Shown here piece by piece: positions 34,629-41,962 of a stretch of DNA of 64,000 nucleotides. This stretch comes from Candidatus Gastranaerophilales bacterium (GTDB lineage: Bacteria; Cyanobacteriota; Vampirovibrionia; Gastranaerophilales; Gastranaerophilaceae), in assembly GCA_944325155.1 (NCBI GenBank), contig CALUYY010000008.1:1-64000 (forward strand). Reading direction: 5' to 3'. The translations under genes were made by a program, and so were the position numbers. Below the pieces are notes generated by a model that saw nothing but the letters and a program-made list of their open reading frames with translations, was not told the origin of the DNA and did no database searches. Each line of letters opens with the position of its first letter. Positions within the stretch are counted from its first letter, which is position 1.

Positions 34629-35625
34629 AAAAACAGCCGTCTAAAATTGTATTGCATTTTTTGCATTTATTTTTGTCCAGATTATACTCAACAATTTTAT
34701 AGCCGTTTCTTACAATCAAAGGACTTTTACAATTTTTGCAAAATGTGGTTGAAGTTTCAATTGTTGATAAATTTCCCGTATAGACATAATTTAAACCCTC
34801 TTTAAGAGCAATTTGCCTTGCTTTATACAGGGTTTCAAAATTTGTTTGCGAAATATTATTTAATTTATATTTTGGAAAAAATGCGCTGAAATGCAAAGGA
34901 ACATTTTCGCCCAAGTTGTTTAAAATCCAGTTTGCTTCTTTTTTAATTAAATCATCATCATCGTTTCTTTTTTCAATCAGCATTGTTGTAAGCTCAATAT
35001 GGCAGTTTGTTTCACTCTTAACAAATTTAATCAATTCCAAAACGGGTTTTAAACTTGCATAACAGTTTTTGTTGTAAAATTCTTCGCTGAAACCTTTTAT
35101 ATCAATATTTGCACCGTCAATTAAAGGATAAATTTCTTTAGCCGGCTCAAGGTTCATAAACCCCGATGTTACAAAAACGGTTTTAATTCCTTCTTTTTTA
35201 CATAATTTTATCGTATCAAGCGCATATTCAAAGAAAATAGCAGGCTCGTTATATGTAAATGCAATTAAATTAATATTATATTTTTTTAAAATTTCGACAA
35301 TTTCGCCCGGCTCTGTCTTATTTAGGGTTTTGGGGTCAACTTTGCTTTTTGTTGTTAAATAGTTCTGGCAAAAAATGCACCCCATATTACACCCCGTTGT
35401 TCCGAAAGATAAAATCGGGGTTTCGGGGTAAAAATGATACAGAGGCTTTTTTTCAACCGGGTCAACCGAAAGACCCGTATTAAACCCGTATGTATTTAAA
35501 ACAATTTCATTATTTTTATTTTCCCGAACAAAACAAAACCCTTTTTTACCTTCTTTTAATTTGCAAAATCTCGGGCACAAGGTGCACTGAACCAAATTTT
35601 CGGATAAAATCTTTTGATATTTCAT
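34627..35625 (-). CDS. amrS: AmmeMemoRadiSam system radical SAM enzyme
   Basis: A 332-aa radical-SAM protein related to pyruvate-formate-lyase activases. It has N-terminal CTLCPRFC, the SAM cluster CNMGCIFCQN (CX3CX2C), YNEPAIFFEYALD, and a C-terminal zinc ribbon (CKNC...CKKC). This is the AmrS member of a conserved trio whose biochemical role is not established. The start at 35625 fits family length. TATAAT lies 7 bases before it on the minus strand. The MEMO-AMMECR1 partner is divergent, 21 bases away. Confidence 0.9.
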   Translation of the reverse strand: MKYQKILSENLVQCTLCPRFCKLKEGKKGFCFVRENKNNEIVLNTYGFNTGLSVDPVEKKPLYHFYPETPILSFGTTGCNMGCIFCQNYLTTKSKVDPKTLNKTEPGEIVEILKKYNINLIAFTYNEPAIFFEYALDTIKLCKKEGIKTVFVTSGFMNLEPAKEIYPLIDGANIDIKGFSEEFYNKNCYASLKPVLELIKFVKSETNCHIELTTMLIEKRNDDDDLIKKEANWILNNLGENVPLHFSAFFPKYKLNNISQTNFETLYKARQIALKEGLNYVYTGNLSTIETSTTFCKNCKSPLIVRNGYKIVEYNLDKNKCKKCNTILDGCF

Positions 35626-35646
35626 AAAATGAATTATAATTCCGTT
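35626..35646. promoter_or_regulatory. Divergent promoter with palindromic -10
   Basis: GAATTATAATTC (35631-35642) is a perfect 12-bp palindrome that reads TATAAT on both strands. The plus box (35635-35640) ends 6 bases before ATG 35647. The minus box (35633-35638) ends 7 bases before the amrS ATG. Neither gene has a Shine-Dalgarno. Confidence 0.7.
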
Positions 35647-36990
35647 ATGGAAAAAATAAAACAATCAAAAATTAAAGGCACATTTTACAGCGCCGATGTT
35701 AATGAATTAAAAAGCCTTATTGATTCTTTTAAAAAAGAAAATAATTTTCCTTATGAATATAAAGCAAGGTGCACAATCGTTCCGCATGCGGGGCTTATAT
35801 ATTCGGGCAATCTTGCATATAAAGGAATTTTTCAGCTTGATTGTTCAATTAAAAATTTATTTATCTTTGCGCCGGCGCACAGAGTTCCTTTTTTGGGAAT
35901 TTCAATTCCCGATTATGATTTTTTTGAAACAACATTCGGGAAAATAAAAATCAATAAAGATTATAATGAAGCTTTAATTAACGAATTTAATGCCAAATAT
36001 AATAATGAAGCTTTTGAATTTGAACATTCGATTGAAATTCAACTGCCGATTATTCAATCAATTTTTGATGATGTTAAAATAACGCCCGTTTTAATCGGAA
36101 ACGAAAACCCCGATATTATTCAAAAAATAATTGAAAAATATTATTCTGATAAAACAAACGGTTTTATAATTTCATCCGATTTGAGCCACTTTTTAAAAAA
36201 CGATGACGCAATTAAAGTTGATAATTATACGGCAAATTTGATTGAAATGCTTGAAACAAAAAATTGTTCACACGAACTTGCCTGCGGAATGACGGGCATT
36301 TTAGGGCTTATAAAATTTGCCGATAAAAACAACTTTTCTTTAATAAGAATTGATATGAAAAATTCTTCCGCCGCCGGGGGCGATAAAAAAAGCGTGGTGG
36401 GATACGGCGCCTGGATGTTATATGAGGGAGAAAAGAACGAATTTATAAAAAAATATTATTCAAATTTTTTAATTAATCTTGCAAAAAGGGCAGTAAGGTC
36501 AAAATTTGAACGAATTGAAGAACCATTATCTTTTGCAAATGTTTTTCTTGAGATGGGTGCAAGCTTTGTTACAATTGAAAAAGCGGGGTGTTTAAGGGGC
36601 TGTATAGGTTCAATTATTGCACACAGACCCTTAATTGAAGATATAATTTCAAACGCAAGAAATGCAGCCTTTAATGATCCGAGATTTTATCCTGTAAAAA
36701 AAGAGGAGCTTGATGAATTAAGTTTTGCAATTTCATTGTTATCCGAACCTAAAAAAATGACTTTTAAAGATGAAGAAGATTTGCTTGAACAAATCGTTCA
36801 AAATAAAGACGGAATTATTATAAAAGATAAAAATCATCAGGCGGTTTATCTTCCTTCGGTTTGGGAGCAATTGCCGGATAAAAAAGAATTTCTGTACTCC
36901 TTAAAACAAAAAGCGGGGCTAAAAAGAGACTATTTTTCCCCGACCTTTGAAGCTTACAGATTTTACAGCGAATATATAAAAAATTTATAA
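35647..36990 (+). CDS. MEMO1-AMMECR1 fusion protein (AmmeMemoRadiSam system proteins B and A)
   Basis: A 447-aa fusion. Residues 1-255 are MEMO-like, with the probable metal/active-site His and Cys in VPHAGLIYSG, APAHRV, DLSHF and ACGMTG. Residues 265-447 are AMMECR1-like, with CLRGCIGSI and PRFYPVKKEELDEL. In many bacteria and archaea these two occur with the radical-SAM AmrS; here both parts are in one chain and AmrS is divergent, so the system is complete. Substrate unknown. The upstream open frame from 35614 crosses the promoter, so ATG 35647 is preferred. Confidence 0.9.
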   Translation: MEKIKQSKIKGTFYSADVNELKSLIDSFKKENNFPYEYKARCTIVPHAGLIYSGNLAYKGIFQLDCSIKNLFIFAPAHRVPFLGISIPDYDFFETTFGKIKINKDYNEALINEFNAKYNNEAFEFEHSIEIQLPIIQSIFDDVKITPVLIGNENPDIIQKIIEKYYSDKTNGFIISSDLSHFLKNDDAIKVDNYTANLIEMLETKNCSHELACGMTGILGLIKFADKNNFSLIRIDMKNSSAAGGDKKSVVGYGAWMLYEGEKNEFIKKYYSNFLINLAKRAVRSKFERIEEPLSFANVFLEMGASFVTIEKAGCLRGCIGSIIAHRPLIEDIISNARNAAFNDPRFYPVKKEELDELSFAISLLSEPKKMTFKDEEDLLEQIVQNKDGIIIKDKNHQAVYLPSVWEQLPDKKEFLYSLKQKAGLKRDYFSPTFEAYRFYSEYIKNL

Positions 36991-37155
36991 AAACTGCCCG
37001 GACACAGTTAAAATTACCCGTATGGCTAAAATGTTAAGATTTTTTAAAACGAATTTTTTTGCCCTAAATGCCTGATATTATAGGATTTTTACCTATTCTA
37101 CATTTTGTATACTGTTAAAAGTTATATTTTCGATACTTTTAAGAATTGATTTTAT

Positions 37156-37195
37156 AAGCGCATACGATTACTTTTAATACGGAATATGCGCATAC
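37156..37195. promoter_or_regulatory. Paired GCGCATAC operators before the LuxR-type gene
   Basis: AAGCGCATAC at 37156-37165 and TATGCGCATAC at 37185-37195, about three helical turns apart. The second continues ATCAAT, matching the XRE site at 33765-33780. Confidence 0.5.
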
Positions 37196-37222
37196 ATCAA
37201 TAATAAGAAAGGAAAACACGGT

Positions 37223-37414
37223 ATGGATTTAACAGAAAAACAAAAGGAAGTATTAAGACTTGTTTGCATGGGGCTGAGCAATAAAGAAATCGGCAAAAAG
37301 CTTTATATGTCGGTTTTCACTTCAAAGGCACATGTAGGCGCAATTTTACGAAGATTAAACGTAAAAAGAAGAGCAACGGCAGCTTATCTTGCGGGCAAGA
37401 ATAATTTAATATAG
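37223..37414 (+). CDS. Orphan LuxR-type HTH protein (63 aa)
   Basis: A stand-alone LuxR/FixJ DNA-binding domain (GerE-type). LTEKQKEVLRLVCMGLSNKEIGKKLYMS is scanned as HTH helices 1-3 with the family LT-x-x-E/Q and SNKEIG hallmarks; it then has VGAILRRLNVKRRATA. There is no receiver or sensor domain. Such short LuxR proteins either need a partner or bind constitutively. GAAAGGAA precedes the ATG. Its upstream operators match those near the XRE gene. Confidence 0.88.
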   Translation: MDLTEKQKEVLRLVCMGLSNKEIGKKLYMSVFTSKAHVGAILRRLNVKRRATAAYLAGKNNLI

Positions 37415-37425
37415 GAGTTTGTTTG

Positions 37426-37463
37426 TGCGCCAAGGGGTTTGGCATATATCACCTTTTGGCGCA
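37426..37463 (+). promoter_or_regulatory. Strong hairpin after the LuxR-type gene
   Basis: TGCGCCAAGGGG pairs with CCTTTTGGCGCA over 12 bp including two G-T pairs. No T-run follows, so it is not a clear intrinsic terminator. It may stabilise the mRNA 3' end. Confidence 0.5.
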
Positions 37464-37536
37464 TTAATTCAAAATCTTGCATAGCGCCTTTTAAATTGAT
37501 ATTATTTTAAAGTTAACTTAAAACAAAGCGGGTTTT

Positions 37537-38583
37537 ATGCCGAATCAAAATCCAAAACCAAAAAGGCTGACACAGGAAAATTACCTTAAATATTATTATG
37601 ACATCCCGCATGAAGGCACTACTTCGCAAGGGAAACCTTTAAGAAAATTAAAAAATATAACCTGTCCTTACAGGGGAATTAAAATTATTCCGTCAGACGC
37701 CATAAGGGGTTTTGAAAAAGGGCTTTTAAAGTGCAAAACGGCGCAGGATTCAATTCAATTATTATCGCACTATAAAAATAATATGCTGAAAACCGAAAAG
37801 TCGTTATACGCCGTTTTTAAAGACTTTGCACAGCTTAACCCGAACGATAACCTTCAAAACTGCCTTCAGATGATAAGAGAAAACTGTCTTACAAAATTAA
37901 AGCTTGAAGAATTTGAAGTTTTGGATGATGTTGATGTTTTATCAAGAAAATTATCTTCTTCAACCGCATTGAAATTAAGGGCAAAAACAACAAATTGCAG
38001 AAGAATAATTCTTGCCGATTCAAAAAGAGACACTTTTAAAAGAAGGATTTTTCTGGATTCTCTTGAAGAAATAATCCCGAAACCAAACGAAAAAGAAATT
38101 TTTAACGATATTAAAAATAAAGCCCTGTTTCTTCCGACCTCGGAATCAAGCATAAATGCTTTTGTTGTTAAATATTCAAAAAGAAAACAAACGGAAATAG
38201 TAAGAAGAATTTTTATAGCTTCCACGGGTTCAATCGAACATATAACACCTGCCTCTTTAGGGGGCTTAAACACAATAGGAAACTTTCTTTTAACAACGGC
38301 TTCGGGGAACAGATACAGAGAAAATATGCGCCTTGTCGAATATATAAAAAGGCACCCTAAAATCCCTAAATATATGCAAATGTACACGGATGACATAATA
38401 AATGAAATCCACTCGGGCGGTCTTAAAGGAAACGAAACGTATCCTTATAAAATCAAAGAAAAATTAATGAAAGAATCCGAAGGAAGAATTATGATAAGTC
38501 TTTCAAAATATAAATATACAAAAGAAGAAGCTGCTCTTAAAGCGGAAGAATTTGAAAACAGATTTGAAAAATATAAAAAATAA
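37537..38583 (+). CDS. HNH-endonuclease-like protein
   Basis: A 348-aa protein, Lys/Arg-rich throughout. Near residues 228-262, SIEHITPASLGGLNTIGNFLLT followed by SGNRYREN matches the HNH pattern of His, a GG turn, Asn and a second Asn. No Cys pairs are seen around it. The N-terminal two thirds are helical and unrecognised. No good Shine-Dalgarno is seen. It lies between the LuxR gene and the tmRNA-associated repeats, a position typical of mobile DNA at an integration site. Nuclease activity is inference. Confidence 0.6.
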   Translation: MPNQNPKPKRLTQENYLKYYYDIPHEGTTSQGKPLRKLKNITCPYRGIKIIPSDAIRGFEKGLLKCKTAQDSIQLLSHYKNNMLKTEKSLYAVFKDFAQLNPNDNLQNCLQMIRENCLTKLKLEEFEVLDDVDVLSRKLSSSTALKLRAKTTNCRRIILADSKRDTFKRRIFLDSLEEIIPKPNEKEIFNDIKNKALFLPTSESSINAFVVKYSKRKQTEIVRRIFIASTGSIEHITPASLGGLNTIGNFLLTTASGNRYRENMRLVEYIKRHPKIPKYMQMYTDDIINEIHSGGLKGNETYPYKIKEKLMKESEGRIMISLSKYKYTKEEAALKAEEFENRFEKYKK

Positions 38584-38606
38584 ATTCATTAAGCAATAAA
38601 TAAAAG

Positions 38607-38682
38607 CAGTCTTTCCAGCCTGATAATGCTTACGCATTATGCGGGTTCAACACATACTTTAACTTGAAAAAATTTAAAATTG
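38607..38682 (+). repeat. Diverged partial copy of the 194-bp repeat
   Basis: About 76 bases match the last part of the 194-bp unit with few mismatches, including the ATAATGC-TTAC-GCATTAT hairpin. It then ends in TTGGA, after which the sequence differs. The stretch from 38683 to 38859 has no gene I can support; it contains two small hairpins (GAAATCAAAGATTTC and CTCCGTCGGAG). Confidence 0.85.
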
Positions 38683-38859
38683 GACACCACGTCCGATAAA
38701 TTGAACTATGCTCCTGTGAAATCAAAGATTTCTACGTCGCCATTCGTCCAGTGTCGTCCTGTCCGCCGAAACTCAACGTTTCGCCGTCACGGACTCACAT
38801 CCATATGCTTTTTCATTTTCGCCTACTCCGTCGGAGTACGGCTCAAATTTCAAAAGTAT

Positions 38860-39247
38860 GGAGATGGCGGCAGACGCTTAATTTCTAAAAGGGTTCATTC
38901 TTCACCCTTTAGAAATTTTACGCTCACTGCATCCGCCGTTCCTAAATTCGCCCCGGGCTCATTAAGTAACGGATGTAGGAGTCTTTCCCGTCTGATAATG
39001 CTTACGCATTATGCGGGTTCGACACATACTTTAACTTGAAAAAATTTAAAATTGGAGATGGCGGCAGACGCTTAATTTCTAAAAGGGTTCATTCTTCACC
39101 CTTTAGAAATTTTACGCTCACTGCATCCGCCGTTCCTAAATTCGCCCCGGGCTCATTAAGTAACGGATGTAGGAGTCTTTCCCGTCTGATAATGCTTACG
39201 CATTATGCGGGTTCGACACATACTTTAACTTGAAAAAATTTAAAATT
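38860..39247 (+). repeat. 194-bp tandem repeat abutting the tmRNA 3' end
   Basis: Two copies, 38860-39053 and 39054-39247, look identical. Each begins GGAGATGGCGG, the same bases as the terminal acceptor of ssrA at 39248. Each holds a long hairpin (AATTTCTAAAAGGGT/ACCCTTTAGAAATT) and a second one (CCCG...ATAATGC/GCATTAT...CGGG). Short open frames across the repeat are unlikely to be real. Confidence 0.93.
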
Positions 39248-39656
39248 GGAGATGGCGGGAGTCGAACCCGCGTCCAAAACGGCACTCCTGTTGACCTCTA
39301 CAATGCTTAGACTTTTATTGTTTAGATTAAATCAAGGGAAAAATCAAAACCTTACGGTTTAATCATAGCTTATTTTAAAGACAAGCAACTTTTAAGACTG
39401 AATCTTGATATATGCCGCCTTAAATAACACATACTGTATTTGCGAAAGTGACCTTGTAAGCCTGCAAATTCAACTTACAAAGTGGCTACACCTAACTTTC
39501 TTAGGCTGCTTTTCTTACAGCGGAAGCTGCAAAAGCATTTCTAGCATCTACAACGTTGTTAGCGTTTATTTTTTTGTATGTTGATAACGGAGAACTACCC
39601 TCCGGCATGCAATCAACGGAGAACAAAATCGCCCTGTCAAAATCCTTTACATCCCC
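39247..39656 (-). ncRNA. ssrA: Transfer-messenger RNA (tmRNA)
   Basis: The 5' end is GGGGATGTAAAGGATTTTGACAGG and the 3' end is GCGGGTTCGACTCCCGCCATCTCCA read on the minus strand in parts; the 7-bp acceptor GGGGATG pairs with CATCTCC. CCA is not encoded. The resume codon GCT is at 39561-39563 and the tag frame runs 20 codons to TAA at 39501. The tag reads ANNVVDARNAFAASAVRKAA. CCTAA/TTAGG forms the usual stop-codon hairpin. tmRNA with SmpB (gene at 54514) frees stalled ribosomes. A TATAAT lies on the minus strand at 39687-39692. Confidence 0.95.
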
Positions 39657-39709
39657 AAAAAAAATTTTCAAAGTACCGTATTTATTATTATACCACCTTA
39701 AAATTTTTT

Positions 39710-40546
39710 TTAAAGTATGCAATATGACCCAAGCAGCCTGTAATAACTGCATTTTTTATCAATCTCGGCTAAAACGTCTTTTATCTCATCATACCCTTTA
39801 TCAATGTCGGCATAAAAAATATACTCGCCAAACACTTTTTTTGATGGTCTTGATTCAAGATAAATTAAATTCAAATTGTTATTCTTAAATATCTCTAAAA
39901 TGTTTAATAAAGCCCCGGGCTTATTTTCCGTCGTAAAAGCAATCGATGTCCTTAATTTTTTCTGTTTGCACAATTTTTTCCTTGCAACAAGAATAAACCT
40001 TGTTTTATTATCTTTAACATCGTTTATATCTTTTTCAACAACATTTAATCCGTACAACCCGGCACAAAGCTCATTTGAAATTGAAGCGTAAGAATTGTCT
40101 TTATCTTTTATAAATTTGGCGGCGCCCGAGGTTGAAGAATATAAAATAATTCCTATGTCTTTAGGGAAATTTTCCGCAATATATTTTTTACACTGTGCAA
40201 CGGCCTGTGTTATTGAAACGATTGTTTTAATTTCTTCTTTTTTGCCTTTTGCAATTAAACAATGGCAAATGGGAACCGTAATTTCAGCCTGTATAAAAAC
40301 ATCGGCTTTGGTTTGAATTAAATTGTCAATTGTTTCTCTTACAATTCCTTCAATCGAATTTTCAATCGGTAAAACCGCCGCCACATCTTCGTTTTCTTCA
40401 TCCAAAATTTCAATCGCTTTTGTAATGGTGGAAACAGGCGTCATTTCCGTATTTATTTCAAGTTTATTTTCGAAAATTCCTGCGGCAAGTTGAGAATTTG
40501 ACCCTTCCGGTCCTAAATATAATATTTTTTTAATATAATTATCCAT
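39710..40546 (-). CDS. pheA: Prephenate dehydratase
   Basis: A 278-aa enzyme that converts prephenate to phenylpyruvate for phenylalanine synthesis. The catalytic domain has YLGPEGSNSQLAA, VLPIENSIEG and the essential TRF in DNKTRFILV. A C-terminal ACT regulatory domain contains NKPGALLNILEIF and LESRP, the phenylalanine-binding motif. No chorismate mutase domain is fused. The ATG 40546 fits the family; the frame extension upstream crosses the promoter. Its 3' end reaches the tmRNA promoter region. Confidence 0.95.
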   Translation of the reverse strand: MDNYIKKILYLGPEGSNSQLAAGIFENKLEINTEMTPVSTITKAIEILDEENEDVAAVLPIENSIEGIVRETIDNLIQTKADVFIQAEITVPICHCLIAKGKKEEIKTIVSITQAVAQCKKYIAENFPKDIGIILYSSTSGAAKFIKDKDNSYASISNELCAGLYGLNVVEKDINDVKDNKTRFILVARKKLCKQKKLRTSIAFTTENKPGALLNILEIFKNNNLNLIYLESRPSKKVFGEYIFYADIDKGYDEIKDVLAEIDKKCSYYRLLGSYCIL

Positions 40547-40553
40547 AAATAAT

Positions 40554-40559
40554 ATTGTA
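40554..40559 (-). promoter_or_regulatory. -10 box 7 bases before pheA
   Basis: TACAAT on the minus strand ends 7 bases before the pheA ATG. No Shine-Dalgarno is seen. Confidence 0.45.
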
Positions 40560-40584
40560 ATAGAAATTTGGAGCATGGGAAAGA

Positions 40585-41958
40585 ATGCAGACTGAAATAA
40601 AATTCGGAACAGACGGCTTTAGAGGAATTATAGGAAAAGATTTTAATTTTGATACGGTTAAAAAAATAACCCTGGCGCTTGCTCAATATATGCAGACGGG
40701 AACCGTTATAATAGGCTATGACCCGAGGCTCGATGCCGATAAATATGCAAAATATTCATCGGAAATTTTAGCAATGTACGGTTTTGATGTTTTATTGTCC
40801 GAATGCATTGTCCCCACACCCGTTATTGCGCTTGCCGCAAGAAACATTAAAAATTCTTCGGGCGCCCTTATGTTTACCGCTTCCCATAACCCGAGCAACT
40901 ATTTGGGCATTAAATTCATTCCAAACTACGGCGGCCCCGCAACAAAAGAAATAACAACGGAAATTGAAAACCTGATTAAAAATAAAACATTCACCCTTGA
41001 AGAAAAAGAAGGCGTTGTCTTAAAAAAAGATTTTTCAAAAATGTATTTTGAAGAAATAGACAAATTAATAGATTTTGATTCGATTAAAAATAATCCCCCA
41101 AAAATTATCTATGACGGACTTTTCAGCGCTTCTATCGGTTATTTTGATAAAATTTTAAAAGAAAAAAATATTGAATTTGAAGCCTTTAACAATTGTTATG
41201 ACCCCGATTTCGGCGGTTTTTTGCCGGAGCCGAAGCCCGAATTTTTAAAACATACAAAACAAGGTCATATAACCGTTGCAAATGACGGAGATGCGGACAG
41301 ATACGGGGTAATTGACGAAAACGGGGAATATGTTTCCCCAAACATTATTCTTGCAATTCTGCTTAAATACCTGAAAGAAAAAGGAATGGAAGGCGCCGTT
41401 GTTAAAACGGTAGGGGTAAGCAGCCTGATTGATGTCGTTGCGGAAAAATTAAATATAGAAACAATTGAGACACCGGTAGGCTTTAAATGGATATCCGAAG
41501 CCATGCGCTTAAATAAAACAATCATAGGCGGCGAAGATTCGGGCGGGCTTACGACGGGAAATCATATCCCCGAAAAAGACGGTATTTATGCAAATCTCTT
41601 AATTATTGAAGCAATTTCAAAAACAAATAAACCTCTTTATCAATTAAAAAACGAAATAATTGATTTTGCGGGCGTTGAATTTGTACAGGACAGAGTTGAC
41701 ATAAAACTGGACGATGACATAAAAAAAGAACAAATAATCGCCCGAATTGACAATGAAGAAAACTTTGCAAACCAAAAAATAATTCAAAAAAATAAAACGG
41801 ACGGAATTAAATTATACTTAGAAGACAACTTAACAAAAATTTTAATAAGAAAATCGGGAACAGAGCCTCTTCTTCGTTTTTATGTTGAAACCGACAAAAA
41901 TTCAAAGCTTGCAAGCATTAAAGAATTTATCAAAGGTTATATGTTTATTGTAAAATAG
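40585..41958 (+). CDS. Phosphoglucomutase/phosphomannomutase family protein
   Basis: A 457-aa alpha-D-phosphohexomutase that moves phosphate between C1 and C6 of hexoses. The phosphoserine loop is FTASHNPSNYLGIKF, the metal loop is NDGDADRYGVID, the sugar-binding loop is GGEDSGGL, and the phosphate-binding loop near the end is RKSGTEPLLRFYVE. All four active-site loops are intact. GGGAAAG precedes the ATG. Substrate preference cannot be read from sequence. It is followed after 4 bases by der. Confidence 0.93.
   Translation: MQTEIKFGTDGFRGIIGKDFNFDTVKKITLALAQYMQTGTVIIGYDPRLDADKYAKYSSEILAMYGFDVLLSECIVPTPVIALAARNIKNSSGALMFTASHNPSNYLGIKFIPNYGGPATKEITTEIENLIKNKTFTLEEKEGVVLKKDFSKMYFEEIDKLIDFDSIKNNPPKIIYDGLFSASIGYFDKILKEKNIEFEAFNNCYDPDFGGFLPEPKPEFLKHTKQGHITVANDGDADRYGVIDENGEYVSPNIILAILLKYLKEKGMEGAVVKTVGVSSLIDVVAEKLNIETIETPVGFKWISEAMRLNKTIIGGEDSGGLTTGNHIPEKDGIYANLLIIEAISKTNKPLYQLKNEIIDFAGVEFVQDRVDIKLDDDIKKEQIIARIDNEENFANQKIIQKNKTDGIKLYLEDNLTKILIRKSGTEPLLRFYVETDKNSKLASIKEFIKGYMFIVK
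41951..41956 (+). promoter_or_regulatory. Possible -10 box 6 bases before der
   Basis: TAAAAT with an upstream TG ends 6 bases before ATG 41963. It lies over the stop codon of the mutase gene. der has no Shine-Dalgarno, so it relies either on this promoter or on coupling. Confidence 0.35.
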
Positions 41959-41962
41959 TTTT

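Noticed and set aside
35614-35646. Longer N-terminus for the MEMO-AMMECR1 protein and for AmrS
   Set aside because: The extensions overlap each other and the palindromic promoter, and do not match family N-termini.
38680-39233. Two overlapping open frames with shared C-terminal peptide in the repeats
   Set aside because: They are produced by the 194-bp repeat read in one frame. They have no Shine-Dalgarno or promoter and cross strong hairpins.
38860-39247. CRISPR array
   Set aside because: The repeat is 194 bp with no unique spacers and no cas genes are present.
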